A stretch of 64,000 bases of DNA from Blastococcus sp. Marseille-P5729 (GTDB lineage Bacteria; Actinomycetota; Actinomycetes; Mycobacteriales; Antricoccaceae). How positions within the stretch are numbered: position 1 is the first letter of the stretch; each line of letters starts with the position of its first letter. This document shows, piece after piece, positions 34,056 through 45,051 of the stretch. Below the pieces are notes generated by a model, which had not been told where the DNA came from, made no database searches, and was given only the letters and a program-made list of their open reading frames with translations. A program made the translations under genes and the position numbers. The DNA lies in contig NZ_OMPO01000001.1 in assembly GCF_900292035.1 (NCBI RefSeq), positions 186,001-250,000 of the forward strand. The letters are read 5' to 3'.

Positions 34056-34093
34056 GGTGGGCCGCGAGACGCGCGGCGAACGAGGAGGCGACG

Positions 34094-36073
34094 GTGGCGG
34101 ATCCGGCCAGCTACCGCCCGGCAGCGGGGACGATCCCCGACCAGCCGGGGGTCTACCGGTTCTACGACAAGGCCGGCCGGGTCATCTACGTCGGCAAGGC
34201 CAAGAGCCTGCGCAGCCGGCTGTCGTCGTACTTCCAGGACATCACCGCGCTGCACACCCGCACCCGGCAGATGGTGATGACCGGTGCTCGCGTCGACTGG
34301 ACGGTGGTCACCACCGAGGTCGAGGCGCTGCAGCTGGAGTACTCCTGGATCAAGGAGTTCGACCCGCGGTTCAACGTGCGCTATCGCGACGACAAGTCCT
34401 ACCCGAGCCTCGCGGTGACGCTCAACGAGGAGTTTCCCCGGCTGCAGGTCATGCGCGGACCGAAGAAGAAGGGCGTGCGGTACTTCGGTCCGTATGCCCA
34501 CGCGTGGGCTATCCGCGAGACGCTCGACCTGCTGACCCGCGTGTTCCCTGCCCGCACCTGCAGCAACGGCGTGTTCAGACGGCACGGGCAGATGGGCCGT
34601 CCGTGCCTGCTCGGCTACCTGGACAAGTGCTCCGCACCATGCATCGGGCGAGTGACTGCCGAGGAGCATCGCGCGATCGTCGACGACTTCTGTGAGTTCA
34701 TGGCCGGCAAGACCGACCGCATCGAGGCCCGGCTGCGCCGGCAGATGCAGGAGGCGTCGAAGAATCTCGAGTTCGAGCGCGCCGCGCGGATCCGCGACGA
34801 CCTTGCGGCCTTGACCAAGGTGACCGAGAAGAACGCCGTCGTCCTTCCCGACGGCACCGACTGCGACGTCGTCGCGTTCGCCCAGGACGATCTCGAGGCC
34901 GCCGTCCAGGTGTTCTACGTCCGCGGTGGACGGGTGCGCGGACGCCGCGGCTGGGTCGTCGACAAGGTCGAGGAGGTCACCACCGCGCAGCTGGTCGAGC
35001 AGTACCTGCTGCAGGTCTACGACTCCGACGAGCCGGCCACCACGATCCCGCGCACCATCCTGGTGCCCGAGCTCCCGCCGGACGCCGATGCGGTCGCAAA
35101 GCGGCTATCGGAGCTGCGCGGCTCGCAGGTCAGCATCGCCGTCCCGCGGCGCGGTGCCAAGAAGGACCTGCTGCAGACCGTGCAGCGCAACGCGCAGGAA
35201 GCCTTCACCCAGCACCGGCTCAAGCGGGCCAGCGACCTGACCGCGCGGTCCCAGGCGCTGGGGGAGCTGCAGGAGGCGCTCGCGCTGAACGACGCGCCAC
35301 TGCGGATCGAGTGTGTCGACGTCTCGCACGTGCAGGGCACGAACGTCGTGGCCAGCCTCGTCGTGTTCGAGGACGGTCTGCCGAAGAAGTCCGATTATCG
35401 ACGCTTCTCAATACGCGGAGCGATGCGTGGCGGTGAGTCGATCGACGTCCACCAGGCACGTGCCGGGGAGGGCGTGGACGACACTGCTGCGATCGCCGAG
35501 GTCGTCACCCGCCGGTTCAAGCGCCACCTCGTTGATCCCGTCGGCGGCACCGACGAGCAGACCGGACGCCCGCGCCGCTTCGCCTACCCGCCCAACCTCT
35601 TCATCGTCGACGGAGGCTCCCCACAAGTCGCGGCAGCCTCGGACGCACTCACCGAGCTGGGCATCACCGACATCGCGGTCATCGGCATCGCCAAACGGCT
35701 GGAGGAGATCTGGGTGCCGGGGGAGAGCGAACCCTACATCCTCCCGCGGACCTCAGAGGCGATGTATCTGGTCCAGCGGATCCGCGACGAGGCTCACCGG
35801 TTCGCGATCGCCTTCCACCGGCAGAAGCGCGGCAAGGCGATGCTCACCTCGACGCTCGACGGCATTCCCGGACTCGGGGAGGCCAAGCGCAAGGCGCTGC
35901 TCGCGAGCTTCGGCAGCGTACGATCCTTGCGGCAGGCAAGCGTGGAGGCGCTCACCGCGGTTCCCGGCATCGGCCCGGCCACCGCCCGGTCGATCCTTGA
36001 TGCCTTGGACGACGGCACCGAGCAGCCGGTCGCCGTGGACCCCACGACCGGCGAGGTGCTCGACACGCAATAG
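34094..36073 (+). CDS. uvrC: Excinuclease ABC subunit C
   Basis: A 659-residue dual nuclease that cuts 3' and 5' of the lesion held by UvrB. In order: GIY-YIG nuclease domain ([18 protein letters not shown], residues about 17-95), UVR motif for UvrB ([14 protein letters not shown], near 220), RNase H-like endonuclease ([19 protein letters not shown]) and a C-terminal helix-hairpin-helix pair ([22 protein letters not shown]). The GTG start has GAGGAGG 6 nt upstream. It begins the run uvrC-rapZ-yvcK-whiA, a conserved actinobacterial order. Confidence 0.97.
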   Translation: MADPASYRPAAGTIPDQPGVYRFYDKAGRVIYVGKAKSLRSRLSSYFQDITALHTRTRQMVMTGARVDWTVVTTEVEALQLEYSWIKEFDPRFNVRYRDDKSYPSLAVTLNEEFPRLQVMRGPKKKGVRYFGPYAHAWAIRETLDLLTRVFPARTCSNGVFRRHGQMGRPCLLGYLDKCSAPCIGRVTAEEHRAIVDDFCEFMAGKTDRIEARLRRQMQEASKNLEFERAARIRDDLAALTKVTEKNAVVLPDGTDCDVVAFAQDDLEAAVQVFYVRGGRVRGRRGWVVDKVEEVTTAQLVEQYLLQVYDSDEPATTIPRTILVPELPPDADAVAKRLSELRGSQVSIAVPRRGAKKDLLQTVQRNAQEAFTQHRLKRASDLTARSQALGELQEALALNDAPLRIECVDVSHVQGTNVVASLVVFEDGLPKKSDYRRFSIRGAMRGGESIDVHQARAGEGVDDTAAIAEVVTRRFKRHLVDPVGGTDEQTGRPRRFAYPPNLFIVDGGSPQVAAASDALTELGITDIAVIGIAKRLEEIWVPGESEPYILPRTSEAMYLVQRIRDEAHRFAIAFHRQKRGKAMLTSTLDGIPGLGEAKRKALLASFGSVRSLRQASVEALTAVPGIGPATARSILDALDDGTEQPVAVDPTTGEVLDTQ

Positions 36074-36110
36074 GTTGGTGCTAGCTGACCGCACGACAGG
36101 AAGGCTTCCC

Positions 36111-36992
36111 GTGGAGACCACCGCCGCCCAGCCGCGTGATATCGAGGTCGTCCTGCTGACCGGGTCCTCCGGCGCCGGACGCAGCACGGCCGCTCGGGTC
36201 ATGGAGGATCTCGGCTACTACGTTGTCGACAACCTGCCGCCGACGATGATCCCGGAGGTGGTGCGCCTGGCCGCCGAAGGATCGACGATCGAACGCGTCG
36301 CGATCGTCACCGATGTGCGCAGCCGGGTCTTTCCCGGCGGGACGGTGACCCTGATCAACATGCTCGCCGAGCGCGGGGTCCGACCCACCATCGTGTTCCT
36401 GTCGGCATCGGAGGACATCCTCGTCCGACGGTTCGAGAACGTGCGGCGCGCTCACCCCCTCCAGGGTGACGGCACCATCCTCGACGGCATCGCCGCGGAG
36501 CGCGAGATGATCGAGCCGCTCCGGGGACTGGCCGACCTGCTGGTCGACACCAGCGACCTGTCCGTACACGACCTGCGGCGCCGGCTCGAGGAGGTCTTCG
36601 ACACCCCGGTCGGGCGCCAGGTGCGCATCACCGTCCAGTCCTTCGGCTTCAAGTACGGGCTTCCCCGGGACGCCGACATGGTGTTCGACGCACGATATTT
36701 GCCCAACCCGCACTGGGACCCCGACCTGCGGCCGTACAACGGAACTGATGCCAAGGTCAGTGACTACGTGCTCGCCCAGGATGGCGCGTCCGAGGCGCTC
36801 GACCACCTCGACGCGCTCGTCGACACGGTGATCCCCGGCTACCGCAGAGAGGGCAAGCGCTACCTGACGATCGCGGTCGGCTGCACCGGCGGCAAGCACC
36901 GATCGGTCGCGATGGCCCGCGAGCTCGGCTCTCGCCTGGCCGGCCCCGACATCGATGTCCGCGTCGTCCACCGAGACCTAGGCAGGGAGTGA
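36111..36992 (+). CDS. rapZ: RNase adapter protein RapZ (YvcJ), nucleotide-binding
   Basis: A 293-residue P-loop protein. The Walker A is GSSGAGRST with Arg in place of the usual Lys, a variant I know from other actinobacterial members. A C-terminal domain (QSFGFKYGLPRDADMVFD, GCTGGKHRSV) completes the family pattern. In Enterobacteria RapZ guides RNase E in cell-wall precursor control; in Gram-positives the homologue hydrolyses nucleotides and its role is less clear. AGGAAGG precedes the GTG start. Confidence 0.93.
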   Translation: METTAAQPRDIEVVLLTGSSGAGRSTAARVMEDLGYYVVDNLPPTMIPEVVRLAAEGSTIERVAIVTDVRSRVFPGGTVTLINMLAERGVRPTIVFLSASEDILVRRFENVRRAHPLQGDGTILDGIAAEREMIEPLRGLADLLVDTSDLSVHDLRRRLEEVFDTPVGRQVRITVQSFGFKYGLPRDADMVFDARYLPNPHWDPDLRPYNGTDAKVSDYVLAQDGASEALDHLDALVDTVIPGYRREGKRYLTIAVGCTGGKHRSVAMARELGSRLAGPDIDVRVVHRDLGRE

Positions 36993-36997
36993 TCGGC

Positions 36998-37978
36998 ATG
37001 AGCGTGATCCCCACGAACCCGATCCCCGATCCGGTCATCGGAAAGGTGGTCGCCCTCGGCGGCGGTCACGGATTGACGGCGACCCTCACCGCGCTACGGC
37101 GCGTCGCGGGTCGGATCACCGCCGTGGTGACCGTCGGGGACGACGGCGGGTCCAGCGGCCGGATCAGGCGGGAGCTTCCGGTGCTGCCGCCGGGGGACCT
37201 GCGGATGGCGTTAGCCGCGCTCGCGTCGGCTGACGAGTGGCACCAGCTCGTCGCGGAGGTCCTGCAGCACCGCTTCGGCGGGGTGGGTGCCCTGGCCGGT
37301 CACAGCGTCGGCAACCTGTTGCTGACCGGTGTCACGGAAGTCCTGCACGGGGACCCGGTCGCGGCGCTCGATGCCGTCGGTCGAGTCGTCGGCGCCGTCG
37401 GGCGAGTGCTGCCGATGTCGCTGGTGCCGCTGGAGATCGCCGCTGCAGTCTCCGGCATCGACCCGGACCACCCGAGCGACAGGCGACGGATCCGTGGCCA
37501 GGTCGCGGTCGCAACCACGCCCGGGCGGGTCGAGTCCATCGAGCTGTTGCCCGACGATCCGCCGGGCTGTCCGCAGGCGTGCGCCGCCATCGCCGACGCG
37601 GACGCCGTCATCCTGGGCCCCGGCTCATGGTTCTCTTCGGTGCTGCCACACCTGTTGGTGCCCGACCTCAGGCGGTCCATGGAGACGACGAAGGCCAAGC
37701 GGTTCGTGTCGCTGAACCTCGCTCCGGAGGCTGGCGAGACCGACAACTTCACGCTCACCGAGCTGCTCACGACCTTCACCGCGCACGCCCCGAATCTGCG
37801 GCTCGACGGCGTCATCGCCGACGAGACGGCGGTCGAGGGCACTGCGGGTCTCGAAGAGGCCTGCGCGGAGATTGGCGCCGAGCTGATCGTCGCCGATCTG
37901 GGCTCCGAACGATCGGTGAACGCGCACGATCCAGATAAGTACGCGGCCGCGCTGCGTGCGGCGCTCACCACGAAGTAG
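36998..37978 (+). CDS. yvcK: Gluconeogenesis factor family protein YvcK/CuvA
   Basis: A 326-residue protein of the YvcK family (CofD-like fold) with [28 protein letters not shown] and [15 protein letters not shown]. In Bacillus and Mycobacterium it binds UDP-sugars and links carbon supply to cell-wall synthesis. The ATG at 36998 has GGGAG 8 nt upstream; a GTG at 36989 overlapping the rapZ stop is the alternative. It is co-transcribed with rapZ and probably whiA. Confidence 0.92.
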   Translation: MSVIPTNPIPDPVIGKVVALGGGHGLTATLTALRRVAGRITAVVTVGDDGGSSGRIRRELPVLPPGDLRMALAALASADEWHQLVAEVLQHRFGGVGALAGHSVGNLLLTGVTEVLHGDPVAALDAVGRVVGAVGRVLPMSLVPLEIAAAVSGIDPDHPSDRRRIRGQVAVATTPGRVESIELLPDDPPGCPQACAAIADADAVILGPGSWFSSVLPHLLVPDLRRSMETTKAKRFVSLNLAPEAGETDNFTLTELLTTFTAHAPNLRLDGVIADETAVEGTAGLEEACAEIGAELIVADLGSERSVNAHDPDKYAAALRAALTTK

Positions 37979-38084
37979 GCCGCTCGTTCCCGTGGCGGCC
38001 CGGCAGGACGGCCGTGCACAATGGGGGATCGCGGACGACGCTGCGCCCGTCCGGTACCGCCCACTGAGCTTGAGAGGTCGACCC

Positions 38085-39065
38085 ATGGCGATGACCGCCG
38101 ACGTAAAAGCCGAGCTGTGCCGGGTCGAGGTCACCAAGACCAGCTGCCGCAAGGCGGAGGTCGCCACCATCCTGCGACTTGCTGGCGGTTTGCATCTCGT
38201 CGGCGGCAAGATCGTGATCGAGGCCGAGCTCGACACCGGCGCGGTGGCGCGGCGGCTGCATCGCGACATCGGCGAGCTCTACGGCATCACCGCCGAGGTC
38301 CAGATGGTCAGCGGGGGCAACCTGCGCAAGGGCAGCCGGTTCGTGGTGCGCGTGGCACACGACGGGGACGCGCTGGCCCGCCAGACCGGACTGATCGACC
38401 TGCGCGGCCGCCCGGTACGCGGGCTGCCGCCGGCCGTCGTCGCAGGCGGTACCTCCGAGTGCGAGTCCGCCTGGCGCGGGGCCTTCCTCGCGCACGGCTC
38501 TCTGACCGAGCCCGGCCGATCGGCCGCGCTGGAGATCACCTGCCCCGGTCACGAGGCCGCGCTCGCTCTGGTCGGCGCCGCCCGCCGGCTGGGCATCACC
38601 GCGAAGGCCCGGGAGGTGCGCGGGGCCGACCGCGTCGTGCTGCGGGACGGCGACGCGATCGCCGCGATGCTCACCCGCATCGGCGCCCACCAGAGCGTCC
38701 TGGCGTGGGAGGAGCGCCGGATGCGTCGTGAGATCCGCTCCAGCGCCAACCGGCTGGCCAACTTCGACGACGCCAACCTGCGGCGCTCGGCTCGAGCGGC
38801 GGTGGCCGCGAGCGCGCGGGTGGAGCGGGCGCTGGAGATCCTCGGTGACGACGTCCCCGACCACCTGCTGTTCGCCGGCCGGCTACGCCTCGAGCACCGC
38901 CAGGCCTCCCTCGAGGAGCTCGGTCAGCTCGCCGACCCCCCGATGACAAAGGACGCCGTCGCCGGCCGAATCCGGCGGCTGCTGGCCCTGGCAGACAAGA
39001 GCGCCCACGAGCGCGGCATCCCCGACACCGAGTCGGCAGTCACCGACGACATGCTCGCCCAGTAG
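38085..39065 (+). CDS. whiA: DNA-binding protein WhiA
   Basis: A 326-residue protein with the [12 protein letters not shown] terminus, a degenerate LAGLIDADG endonuclease-like domain ([12 protein letters not shown]) and a C-terminal helix-turn-helix ([26 protein letters not shown]). WhiA controls sporulation septation in Streptomyces and is also kept in non-sporulating actinomycetes, so sporulation cannot be assumed. The start with two nearby Met codons matches close relatives. It follows yvcK after 106 bp. Confidence 0.96.
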   Translation: MAMTADVKAELCRVEVTKTSCRKAEVATILRLAGGLHLVGGKIVIEAELDTGAVARRLHRDIGELYGITAEVQMVSGGNLRKGSRFVVRVAHDGDALARQTGLIDLRGRPVRGLPPAVVAGGTSECESAWRGAFLAHGSLTEPGRSAALEITCPGHEAALALVGAARRLGITAKAREVRGADRVVLRDGDAIAAMLTRIGAHQSVLAWEERRMRREIRSSANRLANFDDANLRRSARAAVAASARVERALEILGDDVPDHLLFAGRLRLEHRQASLEELGQLADPPMTKDAVAGRIRRLLALADKSAHERGIPDTESAVTDDMLAQ

Positions 39066-39080
39066 CCCACCTGCGGTGGG
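39066..39080 (+). terminator. Short stem-loop after whiA
   Basis: CCCACC-TGC-GGTGGG begins at the base after the whiA stop codon. It is small and has no U tract, so it is a weak terminator or RNA-end stabiliser. Confidence 0.4.
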
Positions 39081-39130
39081 TGAGGTAGCACATCACAAAC
39101 GCCCCGGGTCGTTTCTGGCGCGCCCAGCGA

Positions 39131-39136
39131 TAGGGT
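39131..39136 (+). promoter_or_regulatory. Possible -10 element for gap
   Basis: TAGGGT fits TANNNT and lies 73 nt before the gap GTG. The -35 is not convincing. Confidence 0.3.
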
Positions 39137-39152
39137 GGAGGCGTCAAAGTGA

Positions 39153-40214
<1,062 letters not shown>

Positions 40215-40224
40215 CGTCACCGCG

Positions 40225-40258
40225 AATGCCTCACTCCCACGCCCGGGAGTGAGGCATT
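40225..40258 (+). terminator. 14-bp perfect stem-loop between gap and pgk
   Basis: Bases 40225-40238 pair perfectly with 40245-40258 around a 6-nt loop, followed by T-rich TTTCTGG. It lies 10 nt after the gap stop and can terminate or attenuate, or protect the gap mRNA end. Confidence 0.8.
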
Positions 40259-40291
40259 TCTGGTCACCCACCATCTGCCAAGGAGAACCAC

Positions 40292-41494
40292 ATGAAGGAC
40301 CTCCAGGACCTTCTCGCCGAGGGCCCGGTCGGCCGCAACGTGCTCGTGCGCGCCGACCTGAACGTCCCGCTCGACGGTGAGCAGATCACCGACGCCGGCC
40401 GTATCGAGGCCACCGTCCCCACCCTGACCGCGCTCATCGAGGCCAACGCGCGCGTCATCGTCCTGGCCCACCTCGGCCGCCCGAAGGGCGAGCCGGACCC
40501 GAAGTACTCGCTGGCCCCGGTCGCCGACAAGCTCGGCGAGCTGCTCGGCCGCGACGTCGCCCTGGCCACCGATCTGGTCGGTGACAGCGCCAAGGACGAG
40601 GTCGCGAGCATGTCGGACAGCGACGTCGTCCTGCTCGAGAACGTCCGCTTCGATCCCCGCGAGACCAGCAAGGACGAGAGTGAGCGGGCCACGCTCGCCC
40701 AGGACCTCGTGGACCTCGTCGGCGAGGACGCCGCCTACGTCTCCGACGGCTTCGGCGTGGTCCACCGCGCGCAGACGTCCGTGTACGACATCGCCAAGCG
40801 GCTCCCGGCGTACGCCGGGGGGTTGGTCGAGGCCGAGGTCACGGTGCTGCGCAGGCTCACCGAGAACCCCGAGCGCCCGTACGTCGTCGTCCTCGGCGGC
40901 AGCAAGGTCAGCGACAAGCTCGCCGTCATCGAGTCGCTGCTGCCGAAGGTCGACCGATTGCTGGTCGGCGGCGGGATGTGCTTCACCTTCCTTGCGGCGC
41001 AGGGCCACTCGGTCGGCACGTCGCTGCTGGAGCAGGACCAGATCGACACCTGCAAGCAGCTGCTGGCCGACAACGGTGACAAGCTCGTGCTGCCGGTGGA
41101 CGTGGTATGCGCGGCCGAGTTCAAGGCCGAGTCGCCGGCCTCGGTGCACGCCGCCGATCAGATCCCGGCCGACCTGATGGGCTTGGATATCGGTCCCGAG
41201 TCGGTGAAGCAGTTCGCCGCGGCGCTGGACGGCGCGAAGACAGTCTTCTGGAACGGACCGATGGGCGTGTTCGAGATGGCGCCGTTCGCCGAGGGCACGC
41301 GCGGTGTCGCCGAGGCCATCGCCGCGGGCGATGCCTTCTCGGTGGTCGGCGGTGGCGACTCCGCGGCGGCCGTCCGGCAGCTGGGCGTGGGCGAGGACCG
41401 CTTCTCGCACATCTCGACCGGCGGTGGCGCATCTCTTGAGTTCCTCGAGGGCAAGCAGCTCCCGGGCATCGCGGTACTGGAGGAGCAGGGATGA
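40292..41494 (+). CDS. pgk: Phosphoglycerate kinase
   Basis: A 400-residue enzyme transferring phosphate from 1,3-bisphosphoglycerate to [12 protein letters not shown], the HLGRPKGEP substrate motif, [14 protein letters not shown] and GGGDSAAAV are present. AAGGAG precedes the ATG. It overlaps tpiA by 4 nt (ATGA). Confidence 0.97.
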   Translation: MKDLQDLLAEGPVGRNVLVRADLNVPLDGEQITDAGRIEATVPTLTALIEANARVIVLAHLGRPKGEPDPKYSLAPVADKLGELLGRDVALATDLVGDSAKDEVASMSDSDVVLLENVRFDPRETSKDESERATLAQDLVDLVGEDAAYVSDGFGVVHRAQTSVYDIAKRLPAYAGGLVEAEVTVLRRLTENPERPYVVVLGGSKVSDKLAVIESLLPKVDRLLVGGGMCFTFLAAQGHSVGTSLLEQDQIDTCKQLLADNGDKLVLPVDVVCAAEFKAESPASVHAADQIPADLMGLDIGPESVKQFAAALDGAKTVFWNGPMGVFEMAPFAEGTRGVAEAIAAGDAFSVVGGGDSAAAVRQLGVGEDRFSHISTGGGASLEFLEGKQLPGIAVLEEQG

Positions 41495-42276
41495 GCACGG
41501 TACGCAAGCCGCTGGTCGCCGGCAACTGGAAGATGAACCTGACCCACCTTGAGGCGATCGCGCTGGTGCAGAAGATCGCCTTCAGCCTGAACGACAAGGT
41601 GTACGACGACGTCGAGGTCGTCGTCCTCCCGCCGTTCGTGTCGATCCGCGGCGTGCAGACGTTGATCGACGGGGACAAGCTGCAGATCGGCTACGGCGCT
41701 CAGGACATCTCCCAGCACGATTCGGGCGCCTACACGGGCGAGGTCAGCGGTCAGATGCTGGCCAAGCTCGGCTGCCGGTACGTCGTGGTCGGGCACTCCG
41801 AGCGTCGCCAGTACCACCACGAGGACGACGCCGTGGTCGCGGCGAAGGCCACAGCCGCGTTCCAGAACGGCATCGTGCCGATCGTGTGCGTCGGCGAGGG
41901 ACTCGACGTGCGCGAGGCGGGCGAGCACGTCGCGCACGTCGTCGCCCAGATCGACGGTTCGTTGGCCGGGATCGCCGCCGAGCAGGCGCAGGACGTCGTC
42001 ATCGCGTACGAGCCCGTCTGGGCGATCGGCACCGGCAAGACGGCGACCCCCGAGGATGCCCAGGAGGTGTGCTCGGCGATCCGCGACCGCCTTGCCGATC
42101 TCTACAGCGGTGACCTGGCCGACCGGGTCCGGATCCTGTACGGCGGCTCGGTCAAGCCCGACTCGGCCGCCGCGCTGGCCGCCCAGCCGGACGTCGACGG
42201 CGCCCTGGTGGGCGGAGCAAGCCTGGACGGCGACCAGTTCGCGACGATCTGCGCGCAGTCGGTACCCGCCTCCTGA
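41491..42276 (+). CDS. tpiA: Triosephosphate isomerase
   Basis: A 261-residue TIM-barrel enzyme interconverting dihydroxyacetone phosphate and glyceraldehyde 3-phosphate. Lys14 is in AGNWKMN, the catalytic His in VVGHSERR, the catalytic Glu in [11 protein letters not shown], and the phosphate loop is YGGSVKP. The start overlaps the pgk stop. A 17-bp stem-loop follows. Confidence 0.97.
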   Translation: MSTVRKPLVAGNWKMNLTHLEAIALVQKIAFSLNDKVYDDVEVVVLPPFVSIRGVQTLIDGDKLQIGYGAQDISQHDSGAYTGEVSGQMLAKLGCRYVVVGHSERRQYHHEDDAVVAAKATAAFQNGIVPIVCVGEGLDVREAGEHVAHVVAQIDGSLAGIAAEQAQDVVIAYEPVWAIGTGKTATPEDAQEVCSAIRDRLADLYSGDLADRVRILYGGSVKPDSAAALAAQPDVDGALVGGASLDGDQFATICAQSVPAS

Positions 42277-42280
42277 CCGC

Positions 42281-42321
42281 CCTCGTCGAGCGCCCGGCAC
42301 GCGACCGGGCGCTCGACGAGG
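42281..42321 (+). terminator. 17-bp perfect stem-loop after tpiA
   Basis: Bases 42281-42297 are exactly complementary to 42305-42321 across a 7-nt loop, 4 nt after the tpiA stop. No U tract follows, as is usual in actinomycetes. It separates glycolysis from secG. Confidence 0.8.
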
Positions 42322-42400
42322 TGTGGTGCGCGACCTGCGCCCGTGGCGGGGTATCCCTGTGGGCGCCCTTGAGCGCCCCGACACACCAGGAGCCCCACCA

Positions 42401-42631
42401 GTGAAGCTGCTCTTCGAGATCGGCCTGATTCTCTCGAGCATCGTGCTCATCGTCCTCGTCCTGTTCCACAGGGGACGCGGCGGTGGTCTGTCGTCGATGT
42501 TCGGTGGGTCGATGTCCTCCCAGCTGTCCGGCTCCTCGGTCGTCGAGAAGAATCTGAACTATTTGACGGTCTTCTGCACGATCGTCTGGCTGGCGTGCAT
42601 CGTGGTGCTGGGACTGCTCTACAAGCCTTAA
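42401..42631 (+). CDS. secG: Preprotein translocase subunit SecG
   Basis: A 76-residue membrane protein of the SecYEG channel with two hydrophobic helices (residues 4-22 and 54-73) and the glycine-rich loop HRGRGGGLSSMFGG typical of the family. The GTG start has CAGGAG 8 nt upstream. The location after tpiA is conserved in actinobacteria. A perfect terminator follows. Confidence 0.95.
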   Translation: MKLLFEIGLILSSIVLIVLVLFHRGRGGGLSSMFGGSMSSQLSGSSVVEKNLNYLTVFCTIVWLACIVVLGLLYKP

Positions 42632-42643
42632 TCGAACAAGTCC

Positions 42644-42672
42644 GAGGCCCGGCCGACCGGCCGGGCCTCTTT
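42644..42672 (+). terminator. Rho-independent terminator after secG
   Basis: GAGGCCCGGCC pairs with GGCCGGGCCTC (11 bp, GACC loop) and is followed by TTT. Confidence 0.85.
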
Positions 42673-42714
42673 CGGTGATTCCACACCACTGGGATTCGAC
42701 CATCGAGGAGAAGC

Positions 42715-43059
42715 ATGGCCAACGGAAACGTCATCCGCGGCACCCGTGTCGGCGCTGGACCGAGCGGCGAGAACGAACGCGGGCAGGCCGCGCCGCGGAC
42801 TCGCGTGGAGTTCCACTGCGCCAACGGCCACACCTCCAAGCCGACCTTCGCCGTGGACGCCGACATTCCCGACGAGTGGGACTGCCCCAAGTGCGGCATG
42901 CCCGCCGGCAAGGATGCCGAGAACCCGCCCGCCGCACGCAGCGCCGAGCCCTACAAGACTCACATCGCCTACGTCCGGGAGCGGCGTACGGACGCCGACG
43001 GCGCCGCGCTGCTCGACGAGGCGCTGCAGAAGTTGCGGGCGCGCCGAGGCGAGATCTAG
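42715..43059 (+). CDS. rbpA: RNA polymerase-binding protein RbpA
   Basis: A 114-residue actinobacterial transcription factor that binds sigma and stabilises the open complex. The N terminus MANGNVIRGTRVGAG, the zinc-binding stretch with FHCANGH and DCPKCG, and a C-terminal sigma-interaction helix (ALLDEALQKLRARR) are all present. GAGGAG lies 5 nt before the ATG. It is flanked by a terminator on the left and a 143-bp gap on the right. Confidence 0.97.
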   Translation: MANGNVIRGTRVGAGPSGENERGQAAPRTRVEFHCANGHTSKPTFAVDADIPDEWDCPKCGMPAGKDAENPPAARSAEPYKTHIAYVRERRTDADGAALLDEALQKLRARRGEI

Positions 43060-43202
43060 CTGTACTGACCGGAGACGTTGATCGAGCGGTCGTAACAGCG
43101 CGGTCATATCGATGAGCGGACGTCCCGTTTAGCGCCGAGGATGCCGAGTCCAGGATGCCGAACCGTGAACCTGACCGAACAGCGGTGCGTCAGACTCGTC
43201 TC

Positions 43203-43832
43203 ATGGACTACACCTCGATCGACTGGAACAACGTCGCCCTGATCGTCATCGACGCGCAGAACGACTTCATCGATGGAGCCATGCCCGTCGCCGGCACCAC
43301 CGAGATCCTGCCCACCATCACCGAGCTGCTCGACATCTTCCGCACAGCGGGGCGGCCCATCGTCCACGCCATCCGGATCTACGAACCGGGCAGCAGCGAC
43401 GCCGACCCGATCCGGCGCGCCGACATCGAGGGCGGCCTCCAGGTTGTCGCCCCCAACAGCCACGGAGCCCAGATCCCGGTCCAACTGACCCAGGGACGTG
43501 AGGTGCCCCTGGACGCGGCCGCGCTCCTGCGCGGTGACCTCCAGCAGCTCACGGCCGACGAGGTCATCATGTACAAGCCCCGCTGGAGCGCCTTCTACCG
43601 CACCCAGCTACTCGACTGGCTCACCAATCGCGGTGTCACCTCGGTCCTCGTCGCTGGCTGCAACCTGCCCAATTGCCCCCGAGGCACCCTGTTCGACGCC
43701 ACCGAACGCGACCTGCGCGCCGCCGTCGCCACCGACGCCGTCTCCCAGGCCACCCCCGATCGGCTCGCTGACCTCACCCTCATCGGCGTGCAGCACGTCG
43801 GCACGCACGACGTCAGCGAACACCTCCGGTAG
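43203..43832 (+). CDS. Cysteine hydrolase (isochorismatase-like)
   Basis: A 209-residue isochorismatase-fold hydrolase with the Asp-Lys-Cys triad: Asp17 (VIDAQNDF), Lys125 (MYKPRWSAF) and Cys153 (VAGCNLPNCP). Relatives cleave N-carbamoyl compounds, nicotinamide or similar amides; the substrate here is unknown. The ATG at 43203 starts just before the conserved fold; an ATG at 43155 would add 16 residues of low-complexity character, and neither has a ribosome-binding site. It lies between rbpA and a decayed transposase and may be an insertion into a conserved region. Confidence 0.85.
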   Translation: MDYTSIDWNNVALIVIDAQNDFIDGAMPVAGTTEILPTITELLDIFRTAGRPIVHAIRIYEPGSSDADPIRRADIEGGLQVVAPNSHGAQIPVQLTQGREVPLDAAALLRGDLQQLTADEVIMYKPRWSAFYRTQLLDWLTNRGVTSVLVAGCNLPNCPRGTLFDATERDLRAAVATDAVSQATPDRLADLTLIGVQHVGTHDVSEHLR

Positions 43833-43941
43833 GAACCAGCGCCGCGCGGTAGTACGGAGCCACAGCACGCGTTCACCAGTCCGGCAGGGGCTGCCGCAAC
43901 GCCCGTGGTCTCACCCAGGGGACAAGTTCCGGAGCGAGTAG

Positions 43942-44305
43942 TCTCCCTTCGTCCTGGTCAGGGCCGTCGAGTGGTTCAACCATCGCTGCGTCACCGTCGA
44001 GCGGGTGCTGTCCGACAACGGCGGCGCCTACCGCTCACATCTGTGGCGCGACACCTGTACCGAGCTCGGAGTCAGGCACAAGCGCACCCGGCCCTATCGG
44101 CCGCAGACCAACGGCAAGATCGAGCGCTTCCACCGCACCCTGGCCGACGGCTGGGCCTACGCCCGCTGCTACACCTCCGAGACCGAACGCCGGGGGGGAA
44201 CTCGCCGGCTGGCTGCACTACTACAACCACCACCGGCCCCACACGGCCTGCGGCAACCAGCCGCCCCTCTCACGATTGACCAACGTCCCCGATCAGTACA
44301 TCTAG
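43942..44305 (+). pseudogene. IS481-type transposase remnant, truncated and frameshifted
   Basis: Only the last third of a DDE transposase remains. VLSDNGGAYRS holds the second catalytic Asp and TNGKIERFHRTL the catalytic Glu, with RPYRPQ between. The N-terminal part and first Asp are missing. At a run of seven G (44192-44198) the frame shifts: the tail LHYYNHHRPHTA...LTNVPDQYI is read one frame over and ends at TAG 44303-44305. One G fewer would restore the frame. It is probably inactive, and no terminal inverted repeats were found. Confidence 0.8.
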
Positions 44306-44310
44306 CAGTC

Positions 44311-45051
44311 CTAGCTGGGCAGCCTGCCGGCCGCCGACTGGTCGAGCAGCCACCGGGTCCGTTCGCGGCCCTGCGGACCCGCTGCGGGGACCGCCATCCG
44401 GTCGGCTCCGCTCAGCGCCGCCTCGACTGCGGCGGCCTTGCCTGCGCCGGTGGTCATCATCCACACCTCGGTGGCGTGCGAGAGCAGCTCCCACGTCATC
44501 GTGACCCGCGTGGGCGGAGGCTTGGGGCAGTCCCGGACGGCGCACACTGGGCGCGCATCGGCTGCCGCGGGGGAGTGCGGGAAGATCGAGGCGGTGTGCC
44601 CCTCCTCTCCCATCCCGAGCATGAGTACGTCGAACAGCGGGCCCGGCGCGCCGGCGGGGGCGTGACGGGCCAACTCCTCGGCGTACGCGGCGGCCGCGGC
44701 GTCGGGGTCGTCACCGTAGGGGCCGTCCGAGGCCGGGACACGGTGCACCTGCTCGGTCGGGATGACCACCTGGGCCAGCAGCGCCTCGTCGGCCTGCACG
44801 TCGTTGCGGTCGTTCGAGTCGTGCGGCACGAACCGCTCGTCACCCCACCACACGTGCACCCGCGCCCAGTCGAGCTCGTCTGCGTGCTGAGCGATCTCGG
44901 CGAGCACGGAGATGCCCGTGCCGCCCCCGGTCACGACGACGTGCGCGTCTCGGCCATCGGCGTGCGCGGCGCGCACGGTCTCGACGAACAGCATCGCCGC
45001 GCGGCGGGCGACCGAGCCTGCGTCCGGCAGCACCTCCAGGTCCACGGTCAT
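44311..45051 (-). CDS. pgl: 6-phosphogluconolactonase
   Basis: A 246-residue enzyme hydrolysing 6-phosphogluconolactone in the oxidative pentose phosphate pathway. VVTGGGTGISVL, VWWGDERFVP and LMLGMGEEGHTASIFP are diagnostic. The ATG overlaps the opcA stop (ATGA). It is last in the leftward operon; its stop lies 5 bp from the end of the transposase remnant. Confidence 0.96.
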   Translation of the reverse strand: MTVDLEVLPDAGSVARRAAMLFVETVRAAHADGRDAHVVVTGGGTGISVLAEIAQHADELDWARVHVWWGDERFVPHDSNDRNDVQADEALLAQVVIPTEQVHRVPASDGPYGDDPDAAAAAYAEELARHAPAGAPGPLFDVLMLGMGEEGHTASIFPHSPAAADARPVCAVRDCPKPPPTRVTMTWELLSHATEVWMMTTGAGKAAAVEAALSGADRMAVPAAGPQGRERTRWLLDQSAAGRLPS

